Shown piece after piece: positions 1 to 8,444 of a stretch of DNA of 37,317 nt. This DNA comes from Alphaproteobacteria bacterium. GTDB lineage: Bacteria > Pseudomonadota > Alphaproteobacteria > UBA1280 > UBA6503. The notes below the pieces were generated by a model. It made no database searches. It had not been told where the DNA came from and worked only from the letters and a program-made list of their open reading frames with translations. Each line of letters opens with the position of its first letter. Position 1 is the stretch's first letter. The position numbers were made by a program, and so were the translations under genes. The DNA lies in assembly GCA_021774615.1 (NCBI GenBank), contig JAJFIW010000036.1:1-37317 (forward strand). The letters run 5' to 3'.

Positions 1-867
1 TGCAGCAGCCACATCCTCTGGTAATTTTGTTGTTTGTCGTTTACGCCCGTAGAGTGGGTCGCCGACTAGAGGGTGCCCAAGGTGCGTCATGTGGACCCGT
101 ATTTGGTGGGTTCGCCCAGTTTGTAGTTTTAGCTCAACAAACGAGAAGCCATATTCTGATGTACCTTTTAATGCATAGTTTGTTAAAGCATGTTTACCAC
201 CGCGGCTAAGTACTGCCATTTTTTTACGGTTTTGTGGGTTGCGTCCTATATTTCCTTCTATTTCTCCTGCGGCTAAAGTTAGCTCACCATAACAAACAGC
301 CCAGTAGCGACGGTCTAGGGTACGGTCTTTAAATTGCTGTGCAAGGTGTTGGTGGCTAATGTCGTCTTTTGCTATTACCATGACTCCACTTGTGCCTTTA
401 TCGAGCCTGTGGACGATCCCTGGGCGCTCAACGCCACCAATACCCGATAGCTTGCCAGCACAATGGTGGAGTAGGGCATGGACTAATGTACCTGTCATAC
501 TGCCTGGAGCAGGGTGTGTGGCCATGTCAGAAGGTTTGTTGACCACTACAAGGTGTTTATCTTCATAAAGTATTTCTATGGGGATATCTTCGGCAACGAC
601 ATCGTAAGCTTCTGGTGGTGGTACTTGAATGATAAAGACCTGCTCAGATTTTACTCGGTAATTTTGTTTGGTAAGAGGAGTTCCCTCAGGGGTGTTATTT
701 ATTTGTTGAAAGACCTTACCTTGGCTAATAAGAGCTTGCAACCGTTGACGAGATAAATCAGGGGCTAGTTTAGCAGCTTGCTCGGCTAAAAATTGGTCAA
801 GCCTACGTCCTTCATCTGCCCGCTCTACAGGGGAAGTAATAATTTGGCGATTTTCGATAGAAGACAT
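1..867 (-). CDS. rluD: RluA/RluD-family 23S rRNA pseudouridine synthase (3' end cut off)
   Basis: Isomerises specific uridines of 23S rRNA to pseudouridine. Reading leftward from the ATG at 867, 289 codons stay open to the window edge, so the protein lacks an estimated last 30-40 residues. An S4-like RNA-binding segment occupies roughly residues 18-90. The catalytic loop HRLDKGTSG has its Asp near residue 156, and the end contains the family motif GRTHQIRVHM followed by GHPLVGDPLYG. The RluD-type S4 domain argues for RluD over RluA, but RluC-like specificity cannot be excluded. The start is preceded by GGAAAA as a ribosome site. It diverges from tRNA-Glu, and two inverted repeats lie just upstream of the start. 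Confidence 0.9.
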   Translation of the reverse strand, partial: MSSIENRQIITSPVERADEGRRLDQFLAEQAAKLAPDLSRQRLQALISQGKVFQQINNTPEGTPLTKQNYRVKSEQVFIIQVPPPEAYDVVAEDIPIEILYEDKHLVVVNKPSDMATHPAPGSMTGTLVHALLHHCAGKLSGIGGVERPGIVHRLDKGTSGVMVIAKDDISHQHLAQQFKDRTLDRRYWAVCYGELTLAAGEIEGNIGRNPQNRKKMAVLSRGGKHALTNYALKGTSEYGFSFVELKLQTGRTHQIRVHMTHLGHPLVGDPLYGRKRQTTKLPEDVAAA

Positions 868-1067
868 AGATTTTTTTCCAAAATAAAAATTTATTGATTT
901 ATCTGTATCTATAATAAGATAAATCATTGTTTATACTTGTGTATAAGGCACAAACATACATCTGTCTAGTACCATTAGTATTTTAAATAATATAAAAAAT
1001 AAGTATAAAGTTAAACTTTACAGTTGCATATTGTTCTAATAGCCGTTATACAAATCTCTGTCCTTGT
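868..1067. other. rluD / tRNA-Glu intergenic region with three inverted repeats
   Basis: A strongly AT-rich stretch with no gene. It holds a perfect 10-bp inverted repeat (TGATTTATCT at 895-904 with its complement at 917-926), a second small hairpin (TTATAC at 931-936, TTGT loop, GTATAA at 941-946), and a 15-base palindrome at 1006-1020 (TAAAGTT, A, AACTTTA). The first two sit in the presumed leader or promoter zone of rluD. The third lies just upstream of the tRNA promoter. A role is not known. Confidence 0.6.
1024..1052 (+). promoter_or_regulatory. sigma70-type promoter of tRNA-Glu
   Basis: TTGCAT at 1024-1029 and TATACA at 1047-1052 are separated by exactly 17 bases. This places a start point a few bases before the mature tRNA at 1068. 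It is assigned by consensus and position only. Confidence 0.55.
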
Positions 1068-1143
1068 GTCCCCTTCGTCTAGTGGCCTAGGACGCCACCC
1101 TTTCACGGTGGAAACAGGGGTTCGAGTCCCCTAGGGGACACCA
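1068..1143 (+). tRNA. tRNA-Glu (anticodon UUC), CCA encoded
   Basis: A full cloverleaf is visible. The acceptor arm GTCCCCT pairs with AGGGGAC. The anticodon stem CCACC/GGTGG (1095-1099 and 1107-1111) encloses the loop CTTTCAC with anticodon TTC at 1102-1104. The T arm contains GGTTCGAGTCC. The discriminator is A at 1140, and the terminal CCA is encoded at 1141-1143. It reads GAA and GAG codons. Charged Glu-tRNA is also the substrate of the HemA found at 10899-12128, and gltX lies about 1.4 kb downstream. Confidence 0.97.
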
Positions 1144-1146
1144 TTT

Positions 1147-1175
1147 AAAAAGCACCTACTTGTTAGGTGCTTTTT
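1147..1175 (+). terminator. Rho-independent terminator of tRNA-Glu
   Basis: A 12-bp stem (AAAAAGCACCTA at 1147-1158, complement at 1164-1175) has a 5-base loop and ends in five T's. It starts three bases after the CCA end. The A/T symmetry means it could work on both strands. Confidence 0.85.
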
Positions 1176-1234
1176 AAATTCAACTATCGATACACTATTT
1201 CAAAATCTTAAATTAAACCACTGAGGAAACTCTC

Positions 1235-2497
1235 ATGAAAAAATCTTATTGTGGTTTAGACTTTGGAACATCTAATTCAACCGTAGCTGTTTTGAAAGAT
1301 AATAATCTAGCCATGGCTGAACTAGAGCAAAAACACACTACTATTCCTAGTGCTATATTTTTTGACATGAATAAAGGCGATGTTTCTTTTGGGCGTAAAG
1401 GAGTGTCTCTTTATCATAACCGAGCAGGTGGACGTTTAATGCGCTCGCTAAAAAGTTTACTTGGTACTTCTACTATGGAAGATATGTGCAGGATGACACT
1501 TGCAACTGGTGAAAATAAAATTTTTAGTTATACAGACATCCTTGGTATGTTTATTAAACACCTTAAAACTCAGAGCGAGGAGTTTATTGGCGATAGCATA
1601 GAGCAAGCCGTAGTAGGGCGCCCCGTGCATTTTGTAGACTATAATAAAACTGCTGATAATCTGGCACAAAAGCAGCTAGAGAAAGTTCTACAACAACAAG
1701 GCTTTAAGGATATAGCATTCCAGTTCGAGCCAGTAGCAGCAGCTTTAGCTTACGAAAGCACTGTAAGTAAAGAAGAGACAGTTCTTATTGTGGATATGGG
1801 TGGTGGTACATCAGACTTTTCTGTTGTCCGCATATCTCCACAGCGACACCTTAAAGCTAACCGCAAAGAAGACATATTAGCTAATGACGGAGTTCATATA
1901 GCTGGTAACGACTTTGATCGCTTGTTAAGTGTAGATAAAATTATGCCACTATTGGGTTATGGGGTAGGTGGCCATACGCCTATTCCGAACCATTATTTTA
2001 TGAGGCTTGCTTCATGGCAGGAAATCCAAACTTTATATAATCGTAAAACTATACGAGAGCTTACCGAGATTAATCGTGCGGTTGAAAATAAAAAGCTTCT
2101 TGAACGGATGATTAAGGTTATTGAATATGAAGAAGGGCATTTATTAGCTGCATGTGTTGAGGATGCGAAGATTAAGTTAACCTCAGACAATCAACAAACA
2201 ATAGGTTTATCTCTTATTGAAGATGGGCTAGTAGCTAGTTTAACCCGCCAAGAGCTAGAGCAAACATTGGCAGAAAAAGTAGGAATTATTATTAATGGGG
2301 CTACTAGAACAGTTAAAGACGCAGGGCTACAAGCCAACGACATCCAAACTATTTTTATGACAGGTGGCTCTGCATCTATACCAGTTATTCGCAAAAATCT
2401 TCAACAAATCTTCCCGCAAGCAAATATAAATAATGCAGATATGTTTGGCAGCGTTGGTAAAGGTTTAGGGATAGAGGCAAATCGCTTATTCCATTAA
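1235..2497 (+). CDS. yegD: YegD-like Hsp70-family protein (ATPase domain only)
   Basis: A stand-alone actin/Hsp70-type ATPase of 420 residues, close to the length of E. coli YegD. Phosphate-1 motif GLDFGTSNS lies near residues 7-15. Phosphate-2 motif VDMGGGTSDFSVV lies near 187-199. The adenosine motif MTGGSASIPVIRK is near 376. The DnaK substrate-binding beta-sandwich and lid are absent, so it should not be called DnaK. The family is linked to protein quality control, but its clients are not well defined. The start follows a GAGGAA ribosome site at the right distance. It lies alone between the tRNA terminator and gltX. Confidence 0.88.
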   Translation: MKKSYCGLDFGTSNSTVAVLKDNNLAMAELEQKHTTIPSAIFFDMNKGDVSFGRKGVSLYHNRAGGRLMRSLKSLLGTSTMEDMCRMTLATGENKIFSYTDILGMFIKHLKTQSEEFIGDSIEQAVVGRPVHFVDYNKTADNLAQKQLEKVLQQQGFKDIAFQFEPVAAALAYESTVSKEETVLIVDMGGGTSDFSVVRISPQRHLKANRKEDILANDGVHIAGNDFDRLLSVDKIMPLLGYGVGGHTPIPNHYFMRLASWQEIQTLYNRKTIRELTEINRAVENKKLLERMIKVIEYEEGHLLAACVEDAKIKLTSDNQQTIGLSLIEDGLVASLTRQELEQTLAEKVGIIINGATRTVKDAGLQANDIQTIFMTGGSASIPVIRKNLQQIFPQANINNADMFGSVGKGLGIEANRLFH

Positions 2498-2565
2498 TTA
2501 AATTTATTTATAATACGGCGTTAATGTGCTATTTTCGTTAGATTATTAAGAAAGGTTTTAGGTTA

Positions 2566-3960
2566 ATGTCAGTTCGCGCTCGTTTTGCTCCAAGCCCTAC
2601 AGGTAAGCTCCATGTAGGTAATGTTCGTACAGCACTCGTAAATGTTTTATTCTCTCGCAAAATGGGTGGGCAATTTGTACTCCGTTTTGAAGACACAGAC
2701 CTAGAGCGAGAAGTGCCAGAGGCCGAAACACAGATGATATCAGTTTTTGATTGGCTAGGTATAACAGCTGACGAATCAACAGCTCATGGTGGCGACTTTG
2801 GCCCATACCGCACTCGGGATAGAGCTAAACGTGGTGACTATGACGAAGCGCTAAAAGTTTTATTCGAAAAAGGTTTGGCATACGAGTGTTTTGTATCTAA
2901 AGAAGAACTCGACATGATTCGTCGCCTTAGAACATCTCGTGGGCTACCTCCAGGGTACGACAACCGCCATCGTGATTTAACAGAACGGGAAAAAGAAGCT
3001 TATCGTGCTGAAGGGCGTGAGCCTGTAATTAGATTTAAATTATTAGATGGTGAGATTGCCTTTGAAGATTTAGTGCGTGGCTCTGTACGTTATGAAGCTA
3101 AAAACCTTGGTGGTGACCCTGTAATTGTACGTTCTAATGGCATTCCAATTTTTACATTTGCAGGTGCTGTTGACGATATAAACCAAAAAATAACCCATGT
3201 TATTCGTGGTGAAGACCACGTAACTAATGCTGCAATACAAGTTCGCATTTTTGAGGCTCTAGGTGCTAAAGTCCCTAGTTTTGCCCATTTTACTATGTTG
3301 CTAGATAGTGATGGCGGTAAATTATCAAAACGTTTAGATAGCTTATCTATTGCCCAGTTGCGAGAGCAAGGCTTTTTGCCTAAATCAATTTTATCTTATT
3401 TGGCTGCCATTGGTACGAGTATGGACCCGACACTTGGATCTATTGAAGAGCTAGCCCAAAGGTTTGACTTTGCAACTGCTGGTCGTGCACCAGTACGGTT
3501 TGAGCTAGAACAAATAGAGCGGTTAAATGCTTTATTAATTCACGATATGGACTGGCCAGAGGCTCGTGATTACGTGCTAGCACGAGTTGATAACCCGATG
3601 GCAGAAGATGAAATGGAATTATTCTGGCATGCCGTACGCCCAAACATTAGTTTGTTATCGCAAATTAAAGAGCAGTTTGACTTATGCTTTGGTGATATAG
3701 AAAATACAGGGTTAATAGCTGATGATGCAGATTACATCCGGATTGCTGAGCAAGAACTACCAAAAGGCCCATATAGCAAGCAAACGTGGCAAGCATGGGT
3801 AGGCACACTAAAAGAAAAGACAGGTCGTAAAGGCAAGGATTTATTCATGCCATTACGAATTGCTTTAACAGGGATTAGTCATGGCCCAGAACTAGCAGAA
3901 CTATTGCCAGTAATGGGTGAGGAACGAGCCAGAGCAAGGCTTAAGCAAGCTTGTAAATAA
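2566..3960 (+). CDS. gltX: Glutamyl-tRNA synthetase (GltX)
   Basis: Class I aminoacyl-tRNA synthetase that charges tRNA with glutamate in the cytoplasm. The HIGH-type motif is HVGN at residues 16-19, inside PSPTGKLHVGN. The KMSKS-type motif is KLSKR at 252-256. At 464 residues it has the normal length. Alphaproteobacteria often carry two GltX copies and lack GlnRS, in which case one copy may also charge tRNA-Gln for later amidation. Which type this is cannot be settled by eye. AAAGGT upstream is a plausible ribosome site. It converges on the hydrolase at 3966, with only five bases between the two stop codons and no obvious terminator. Confidence 0.96.
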   Translation: MSVRARFAPSPTGKLHVGNVRTALVNVLFSRKMGGQFVLRFEDTDLEREVPEAETQMISVFDWLGITADESTAHGGDFGPYRTRDRAKRGDYDEALKVLFEKGLAYECFVSKEELDMIRRLRTSRGLPPGYDNRHRDLTEREKEAYRAEGREPVIRFKLLDGEIAFEDLVRGSVRYEAKNLGGDPVIVRSNGIPIFTFAGAVDDINQKITHVIRGEDHVTNAAIQVRIFEALGAKVPSFAHFTMLLDSDGGKLSKRLDSLSIAQLREQGFLPKSILSYLAAIGTSMDPTLGSIEELAQRFDFATAGRAPVRFELEQIERLNALLIHDMDWPEARDYVLARVDNPMAEDEMELFWHAVRPNISLLSQIKEQFDLCFGDIENTGLIADDADYIRIAEQELPKGPYSKQTWQAWVGTLKEKTGRKGKDLFMPLRIALTGISHGPELAELLPVMGEERARARLKQACK

Positions 3961-3965
3961 CTTTA

Positions 3966-4718
3966 CTATTTATCAAACTTACCATTCTCTAAAAAATACA
4001 CAACCTGCTTACGAACCAAGTGGTTTATGGGCAGCCATGTGTGGGATACAGGCAGGACTATATGGTCTGCCATATTGTCAAGCTTGGTGCTCGCAACGCT
4101 GACTTTATAGTCGTTTGGTTGTGGCAATGAAAGCCAATTAGGGATAAAGTCAAGAGAGCCACGACCAGCAATAACTCCGATAGTTTCATCAGGAATTGGT
4201 AGCCTGGCTAAAAACGAATTATCTTTAACTCTTAGTTGCTCGCCTGCTGGGCCAAATAAGAATTTATAAAATCCGCTTAGATATTTGTGTTCAAGGAAAT
4301 AATCTGGAAGTTCGCTACCATGGTTTGGTGTGCCAATCATAATGATTTTGCCCATTCTTTCTGGGGTATGGTCGATTAGCAGTTGGCGTGTGATAAGGCC
4401 ACCCATAGAATGGGCAACAATATGAGTTTTACCAGCACAAACGGGCATTTCAGGCGCAATAAAATTTTCTGCTAAGTCCTCAATAAAGTAATTGCGGGAA
4501 GGGTAGCTAATATTAGTTACATCATAACCTTCGGCTATGAGGGATCTTTCTATAAGTCTCATGTGCCATGAACCCATTAGAATACCGTGTAGTAGTAGTG
4601 CGCAGTCATATTTTTTAGTCATTAGAAGGGGGTCAGGGTATGTGGTTTTACTCTCTTCAATGATAACTCCAACTAGAGGCACAAAAATTAGAATAGTAAT
4701 AAAAATAATTTTTTTCAT
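3966..4718 (-). CDS. Membrane-anchored or secreted alpha/beta hydrolase, lipase-like
   Basis: Predicted serine esterase or lipase of 250 residues. The first 20 residues are a hydrophobic signal peptide or anchor starting MKKIIFITIL. The oxyanion-side HG is at 44-45, and the nucleophile elbow AHSMGG has its Ser near 104. A late DH/SHTW region near residues 220-230 could give the acid and His. The fold resembles lipases of the PGAP1/LipA type. The start at 4718 is chosen because it gives a clean signal sequence. A longer reading to 4793 would overlap the divergent nitroreductase start at 4780. Substrate unknown. Confidence 0.75.
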   Translation of the reverse strand: MKKIIFITILIFVPLVGVIIEESKTTYPDPLLMTKKYDCALLLHGILMGSWHMRLIERSLIAEGYDVTNISYPSRNYFIEDLAENFIAPEMPVCAGKTHIVAHSMGGLITRQLLIDHTPERMGKIIMIGTPNHGSELPDYFLEHKYLSGFYKFLFGPAGEQLRVKDNSFLARLPIPDETIGVIAGRGSLDFIPNWLSLPQPNDYKVSVASTKLDNMADHIVLPVSHTWLPINHLVRKQVVYFLENGKFDK

Positions 4719-4779
4719 GTGGTATAACGATCTTTTTAGGGTTGTTATTAACATAACAAATAGAGAGGCTGCTAGCAAT

Positions 4780-5316
4780 ATGGATATTATCAAAGCAATT
4801 AGTACACGCAGAAGTTATGGAGCTGTTTTAGACAAAGATGTAAGCAATGATTTTATAGAAGAAATTTTGCAAGCAGCCTCGTGGGCACCTAACCATAAAC
4901 GTACAGAGCCTTGGTCTTTTCATGTGTTTAAAGGTGATGGGCGCCATAAACTTGCTGCTGCTATTGCTGAACAAGGTGGCGAAGAAGGGTATAAAAAAGT
5001 TTTTAGAGCACCTGTTGTTATTGCTGTTGTTTCTACAGTAGGGCGTGGCAAAATAAACCCACCTATCTGGGAAGACCACGCAGCTACTGCCGCTGCTATA
5101 CAAAATATGGCACTAGCAACCCATAGCCTTGGTCTAGCAGGGTATTGGCGTACAGGGGTTTTTACAGAGCATGATGCAGTTAAAAAACTTTTAGCTGTAG
5201 ATGATAATAAAGGCGATAGAGTTATGGCGTTCTTTTATTTAGGTTATCCAGATACAGCTAAATTACCTCCACTAAGGAATAAACCTAACTGGCAGTCTAA
5301 AACTATATGGTATTAA
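4780..5316 (+). CDS. YdjA-like nitroreductase
   Basis: FMN-dependent NAD(P)H oxidoreductase of the small, single-domain nitroreductase type (178 residues). The N-terminal STRRSYG is the FMN phosphate-binding segment. SWAPNHKRTEPW near residues 38-49 is typical of the YdjA subgroup. GLAGYWRTG and FFYLGYPD are the later conserved parts. Length matches E. coli YdjA (183). The start at 4780 is preceded by GAGAGG at 4763-4768. An in-frame extension further upstream runs across the divergent hydrolase gene and is unlikely. Physiological substrate unknown. It converges on the methyltransferase that ends at 5324. Confidence 0.87.
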   Translation: MDIIKAISTRRSYGAVLDKDVSNDFIEEILQAASWAPNHKRTEPWSFHVFKGDGRHKLAAAIAEQGGEEGYKKVFRAPVVIAVVSTVGRGKINPPIWEDHAATAAAIQNMALATHSLGLAGYWRTGVFTEHDAVKKLLAVDDNKGDRVMAFFYLGYPDTAKLPPLRNKPNWQSKTIWY

Positions 5317-5323
5317 AATATTG

Positions 5324-6175
5324 TTATAGTACTTCTGATAAGTCTACTTTTGCGCTACCTCTCGGTAATGGTTTTTGCTGGCTATGATGAGGACGCCAGC
5401 CGTGGAGATAGATAACCTCTAAAGTAAGCGGGATTTGCCCATCAGGTAGGGCAAAAAGGTCGGTGTAGTGTTTTTCAACGTTGCGTAGTAGTTGCGGCGT
5501 TGTAATTCCTTTATTACGTTCAGGGTGCATATTTGTTGCACCTATAGCTTTAAAGTCTCTCCATAAGTCATTAAAAGAGCTGTATTTAAGTGTTATTAAA
5601 TCTCTGTCAATAGCAGGTAAGGCAAAGCCTACAGATTGCAATATTTGACCTGCTGTTTGGATGTCTGGTAAGGGGTTTATATGTTGGTTGGTACTCCCTG
5701 CTTTAATGAATGCTTGCCGTAATTGCCAAAAACTTTCCTGACCTATAGTACTAGCAAGAAAAAGTCCATCATCTTTTAGAACCCTACCAGCTTGTGCTAG
5801 AAAGCGAGTGGGGTTGTTTATCCATGGTAAAAGAAGGTTCGATATAACAAGGTCAAACGTTTTATCTGCAAAAGGTAGGGGCATTTCAGCATTTGCAGAA
5901 ACCCGCATTCTACCATTATTCTTTTCTAGAACTGGTAATGATAGGTCTAGCTCTATTAAGTGTTTAGAAGTTTTATTTTCTGGAAATGAATTGGCCACAC
6001 CACCAAACCCAGAGCCTAAATCCAAAGATAAGTTAAAGTTATACTTTATATCGAGTAGTCTCTCACAAAGACGCTCGGCAATAGCAGAGAACACAGGCTG
6101 TACCACTTCGCCTTGCTCGGCAAATCGAACTAGTCTTTTTTGTAAAATCTGAGGGTGGTAAATAATCTTTGCCAT
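5324..6175 (-). CDS. NDUFAF5/BioC-like SAM-dependent methyltransferase domain protein
   Basis: Class I SAM-binding protein of 283 residues. Motif I is LDLGSGFGG near residues 51-59, and a later SNLLLPWIN segment is typical of the alphaproteobacterial relatives of mitochondrial NDUFAF5 (which acts as an arginine hydroxylase on a complex I subunit) and of BioC. The NDUFAF5-like reading is favoured because no other biotin gene is near and the C-terminal EVIYLHGW is typical of that group. The start at 6175 has AAGGAT as a ribosome site. It is divergent from comF with only 15 bases between the two chosen starts, so each promoter must lie inside the other gene. Confidence 0.75.
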   Translation of the reverse strand: MAKIIYHPQILQKRLVRFAEQGEVVQPVFSAIAERLCERLLDIKYNFNLSLDLGSGFGGVANSFPENKTSKHLIELDLSLPVLEKNNGRMRVSANAEMPLPFADKTFDLVISNLLLPWINNPTRFLAQAGRVLKDDGLFLASTIGQESFWQLRQAFIKAGSTNQHINPLPDIQTAGQILQSVGFALPAIDRDLITLKYSSFNDLWRDFKAIGATNMHPERNKGITTPQLLRNVEKHYTDLFALPDGQIPLTLEVIYLHGWRPHHSQQKPLPRGSAKVDLSEVL

Positions 6176-6190
6176 GTTATCCTTTTCTTT

Positions 6191-6913
6191 ATGAATAATA
6201 CCATAACAAAAACTAAAAACCATTACTATAAGCCGTTGCCACGGCTACTAAAGCCTATAAAGTGGGCTTTAGATATGTTGCTACCTCCTACATGTCTTGC
6301 TTGTGGTGCTAATGTTGTGGCAAAAGATTTCTCTGGCTCTTTGTGTGCTTACTGTTGGGGGGAGTTACATGTTTTATCAGACTGTGATGCTGCTGTTGAC
6401 GCATTTTTAAAAGAAGTAGCGTTTGATAAAATTTTAGCACCATTTTTTTATGATTCAACTGCGGCAACCCTTGTTAAGAAATTAAAATATAATGGCAGAA
6501 CAGCAACCGCTAACTTTATGGCACAGCAAATGCTTCCTTTTATACAGCACGAAAATGTTGATATAATTGTACCTGTGCCACTCCATAAAAAGAGGTTGTA
6601 CCATCGGTACTACAATCAAGCTGCCGAGTTGGGGCGTAGGTTGTCTGATGATAGTGGCTTACCGTGGGATGGTGTAGGGTTGCAGCGTGTAATCGCAACG
6701 CAATCGCAAGTAGGGCAGAATGCTGACCGCAGACGTAAGCAATTACGCCATGCATTTGTTGCAGATAATCGTTTTTTAGGGCAGAGAGTTCTATTGGTTG
6801 ATGATGTTTGCACCACGGGTAGCACTGCACACTGGTGTAGCCAAGCCCTATTACAGGCAGGAGCAAAGAAGGTAGAGCTATTGACCTTTGCTTTTGTTGA
6901 GCCTAAAGTATAA
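6191..6913 (+). CDS. comF: ComF-family phosphoribosyltransferase-like protein
   Basis: ComF proteins join an N-terminal zinc finger to a PRTase-like domain and are needed for DNA uptake in competent bacteria. Here the zinc ligands are C35/C38 and C52/C55. The PRPP-binding loop is LLVDDVCTTGST near residues 201-212. At 240 residues the length is normal. No clear ribosome site precedes the ATG at 6191. A later ATG at residue 29 (MLLPPTC) would also keep the zinc finger, so the start is uncertain. grxC follows 21 bases downstream and probably shares the transcript. Confidence 0.85.
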   Translation: MNNTITKTKNHYYKPLPRLLKPIKWALDMLLPPTCLACGANVVAKDFSGSLCAYCWGELHVLSDCDAAVDAFLKEVAFDKILAPFFYDSTAATLVKKLKYNGRTATANFMAQQMLPFIQHENVDIIVPVPLHKKRLYHRYYNQAAELGRRLSDDSGLPWDGVGLQRVIATQSQVGQNADRRRKQLRHAFVADNRFLGQRVLLVDDVCTTGSTAHWCSQALLQAGAKKVELLTFAFVEPKV

Positions 6914-6934
6914 GAAATTATAAAGGATACAACC

Positions 6935-7189
6935 ATGGCTGATGTACTAATTTATACTAAAGATTATTGCCCATTTTGCCATCGTGCAAAGGCTCTTTTT
7001 GATGAGCTTGGTTATTCTTATAAGGAAATAGATCTTCTTGCAAAGCCCCAAAAACGCAACGAAATGGTCTCTATGGCTGGTGGTAAAACAACTGTCCCTC
7101 AAATATTTATTGATGGTAAGCACATCGGTGGTTGTGACGAACTATACAGCTTACACAAAGCTAAAAAGCTATTACCACTCCTTAAATAG
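6935..7189 (+). CDS. grxC: Glutaredoxin 3 (GrxC)
   Basis: A small glutathione-dependent thiol-disulfide oxidoreductase of 84 residues. The dithiol active site CPFC is at residues 12-15. TVPQIF carries the cis-proline, and GGCDEL is the glutathione-binding turn. AAGGAT lies upstream at a normal distance. It follows comF closely on the same strand, as it often does in proteobacteria. Its stop is one base from the stop of the convergent ubiG. Confidence 0.95.
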   Translation: MADVLIYTKDYCPFCHRAKALFDELGYSYKEIDLLAKPQKRNEMVSMAGGKTTVPQIFIDGKHIGGCDELYSLHKAKKLLPLLK

Positions 7190-7190
7190 T

Positions 7191-7931
7191 CTATTTTTTG
7201 CCAAGAATAGCTGTGCCCATATAGCGTAGTTTTTTATTGCTTGTTTTATACCACTCTTTTGTGTAGGGGCTGTAAGATACGCCAATGGAATTATTGATGT
7301 GCAGCCCTTCTTTATTGAAAAGTTCTTCTAGTTTTTTTGGAGTTAAAAATTTGTTTGTTTTGTGTGTACCAGCTGGAACCCAGTGTAATATGTATTCTGC
7401 AATAATTTTATGATATATGAATGATGAAAAAGTTTTATTAATTGTTGAAAATACAATTATCCCGTTGGGAGCAAGTAGCTTTTTAATTGCCCATAATAAT
7501 TTTTGTGGGTTGTCGCTGTGTTCTAGTACGTCAAAACACAAAATTATATCGTAAGTGTTACCTTGCTGGACTAAGCTTTCAGCTGATGTGGAAAAAAAAG
7601 ATACGGGTGCTCCATATTTTTTTGCTGTTTGTTCCGCTTCTTCAATTACAGATGTGTCAATGTCTACACCTGTGCAAATAGCACCCCTTAATGATAACTC
7701 TTGAGACATTCTATTTGTCCCGCAGCCAATGTCTAGTAGTGTCATATCAAGAAGAGGGGCTGGCTCTAGTTTATCTTTTTTAAAATGTTTACTTGCACAT
7801 GATAGAACAAATTTACGGCGAATAAGGTGGTAATCGATAAAGGCTTTACGATTATCTTTATCTTCTCCAGATACAATGCTCTTAAGAGTTTTTATACGTT
7901 GTATTAGAGAAAAAGATGTTGGTTTATTCAT
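7191..7931 (-). CDS. ubiG: Ubiquinone biosynthesis O-methyltransferase (UbiG)
   Basis: Performs both O-methylations of the ubiquinone ring using SAM. The protein has 246 residues, the family length. Motif I is LLDIGCGTNRMSQELSLRG near 66-84, with TN in place of the usual GG. The UbiG signature is present: FSTINKTFSSF, then AEYILHWVPAGTH, then KFLTPKKLEELF. The start ATG at 7931 was preferred over a TTG two codons upstream. No other quinone gene is nearby. It is divergent from rpsU. Confidence 0.88.
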   Translation of the reverse strand: MNKPTSFSLIQRIKTLKSIVSGEDKDNRKAFIDYHLIRRKFVLSCASKHFKKDKLEPAPLLDMTLLDIGCGTNRMSQELSLRGAICTGVDIDTSVIEEAEQTAKKYGAPVSFFSTSAESLVQQGNTYDIILCFDVLEHSDNPQKLLWAIKKLLAPNGIIVFSTINKTFSSFIYHKIIAEYILHWVPAGTHKTNKFLTPKKLEELFNKEGLHINNSIGVSYSPYTKEWYKTSNKKLRYMGTAILGKK

Positions 7932-7982
7932 TTTCAAAAGCCTATTTATTTTTGTGTGAGTCTATTGTGCCTAAAAAATTGC

Positions 7983-8013
7983 TTGAGATTAAGTCTTTTT
8001 TCATGCATATAGT
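7983..8013 (+). promoter_or_regulatory. possible rpsU promoter
   Basis: TTGAGA at 7983-7988 and TATAGT at 8008-8013 with a 19-base spacer lie in the ubiG-rpsU divergent gap. The spacer is longer than ideal, so this is a weak call. Confidence 0.3.
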
Positions 8014-8076
8014 AAATTAACTATACATTAGTATGGTTGAAAACTGAAAACCAAACCTTGAAAGGGGTGATTTGTC

Positions 8077-8277
8077 GTGGTTCGTATTGACGTTAACGAC
8101 AATAATGTGGAGCAGGCCATTCGTCAGCTAAAGAAAAAGCTGAATCGCGAAGGTTTCTATCGGGAGGTTAAAAAGCGTCGCTTTTTTGAAAAACCTTCTG
8201 AGAAACGCCGTCGTGAGAAGATTGAAGCCTCCCGTCGCATTCGTAAGACGGAATCCAAACGCAAAACTGTTCGGTAG
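8077..8277 (+). CDS. rpsU: 30S ribosomal protein S21
   Basis: A small basic protein of the 30S subunit needed for initiation. It has 66 residues, and the run [14 protein letters not shown] followed by [13 protein letters not shown] is the S21 signature in its alphaproteobacterial form. The start is GTG at 8077, supported by the strong ribosome site AAAGGGGTGA at 8061-8070. A terminator follows, so it appears to be a single-gene transcript. Confidence 0.95.
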   Translation: MVRIDVNDNNVEQAIRQLKKKLNREGFYREVKKRRFFEKPSEKRRREKIEASRRIRKTESKRKTVR

Positions 8278-8310
8278 AACAGCATAGTGTAAGGTTTCTT
8301 GCTCTGTAAG

Positions 8311-8345
8311 CCGCCATTAGGGAAACCTGTGGCGGTTTATTTTAT
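8311..8345 (+). terminator. Rho-independent terminator of rpsU
   Basis: CCGCCA (8311-8316) pairs with TGGCGG (8330-8335), with a small inner AGG-GAAA-CCT hairpin in the loop. A T-rich tail follows. Confidence 0.8.
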
Positions 8346-8444
8346 TATTTTTTTAGAGTTACTATACTTTTGCTGTTTTGGTCAATTTCTAGTACAATGT
8401 GGTTTAAACTAAAACACCTTCTAAAAATTGTGATAGATCAAGCC

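Noticed and set aside
359-756. plus-strand open frames in the first 760 bases
   Set aside because: They are antisense to rluD, whose reading frame is open to the window edge and carries the catalytic motif.
4537-4779. N-terminal extension of the nitroreductase
   Set aside because: It would run antisense through the hydrolase gene and adds about 80 residues absent from the family. The start at 4780 has a ribosome site and fits the family length.
7983-8070. possible riboswitch or S21 autoregulatory leader before rpsU
   Set aside because: The 60-70 base leader shows no convincing conserved structure. Only a weak promoter and a normal ribosome site are seen.
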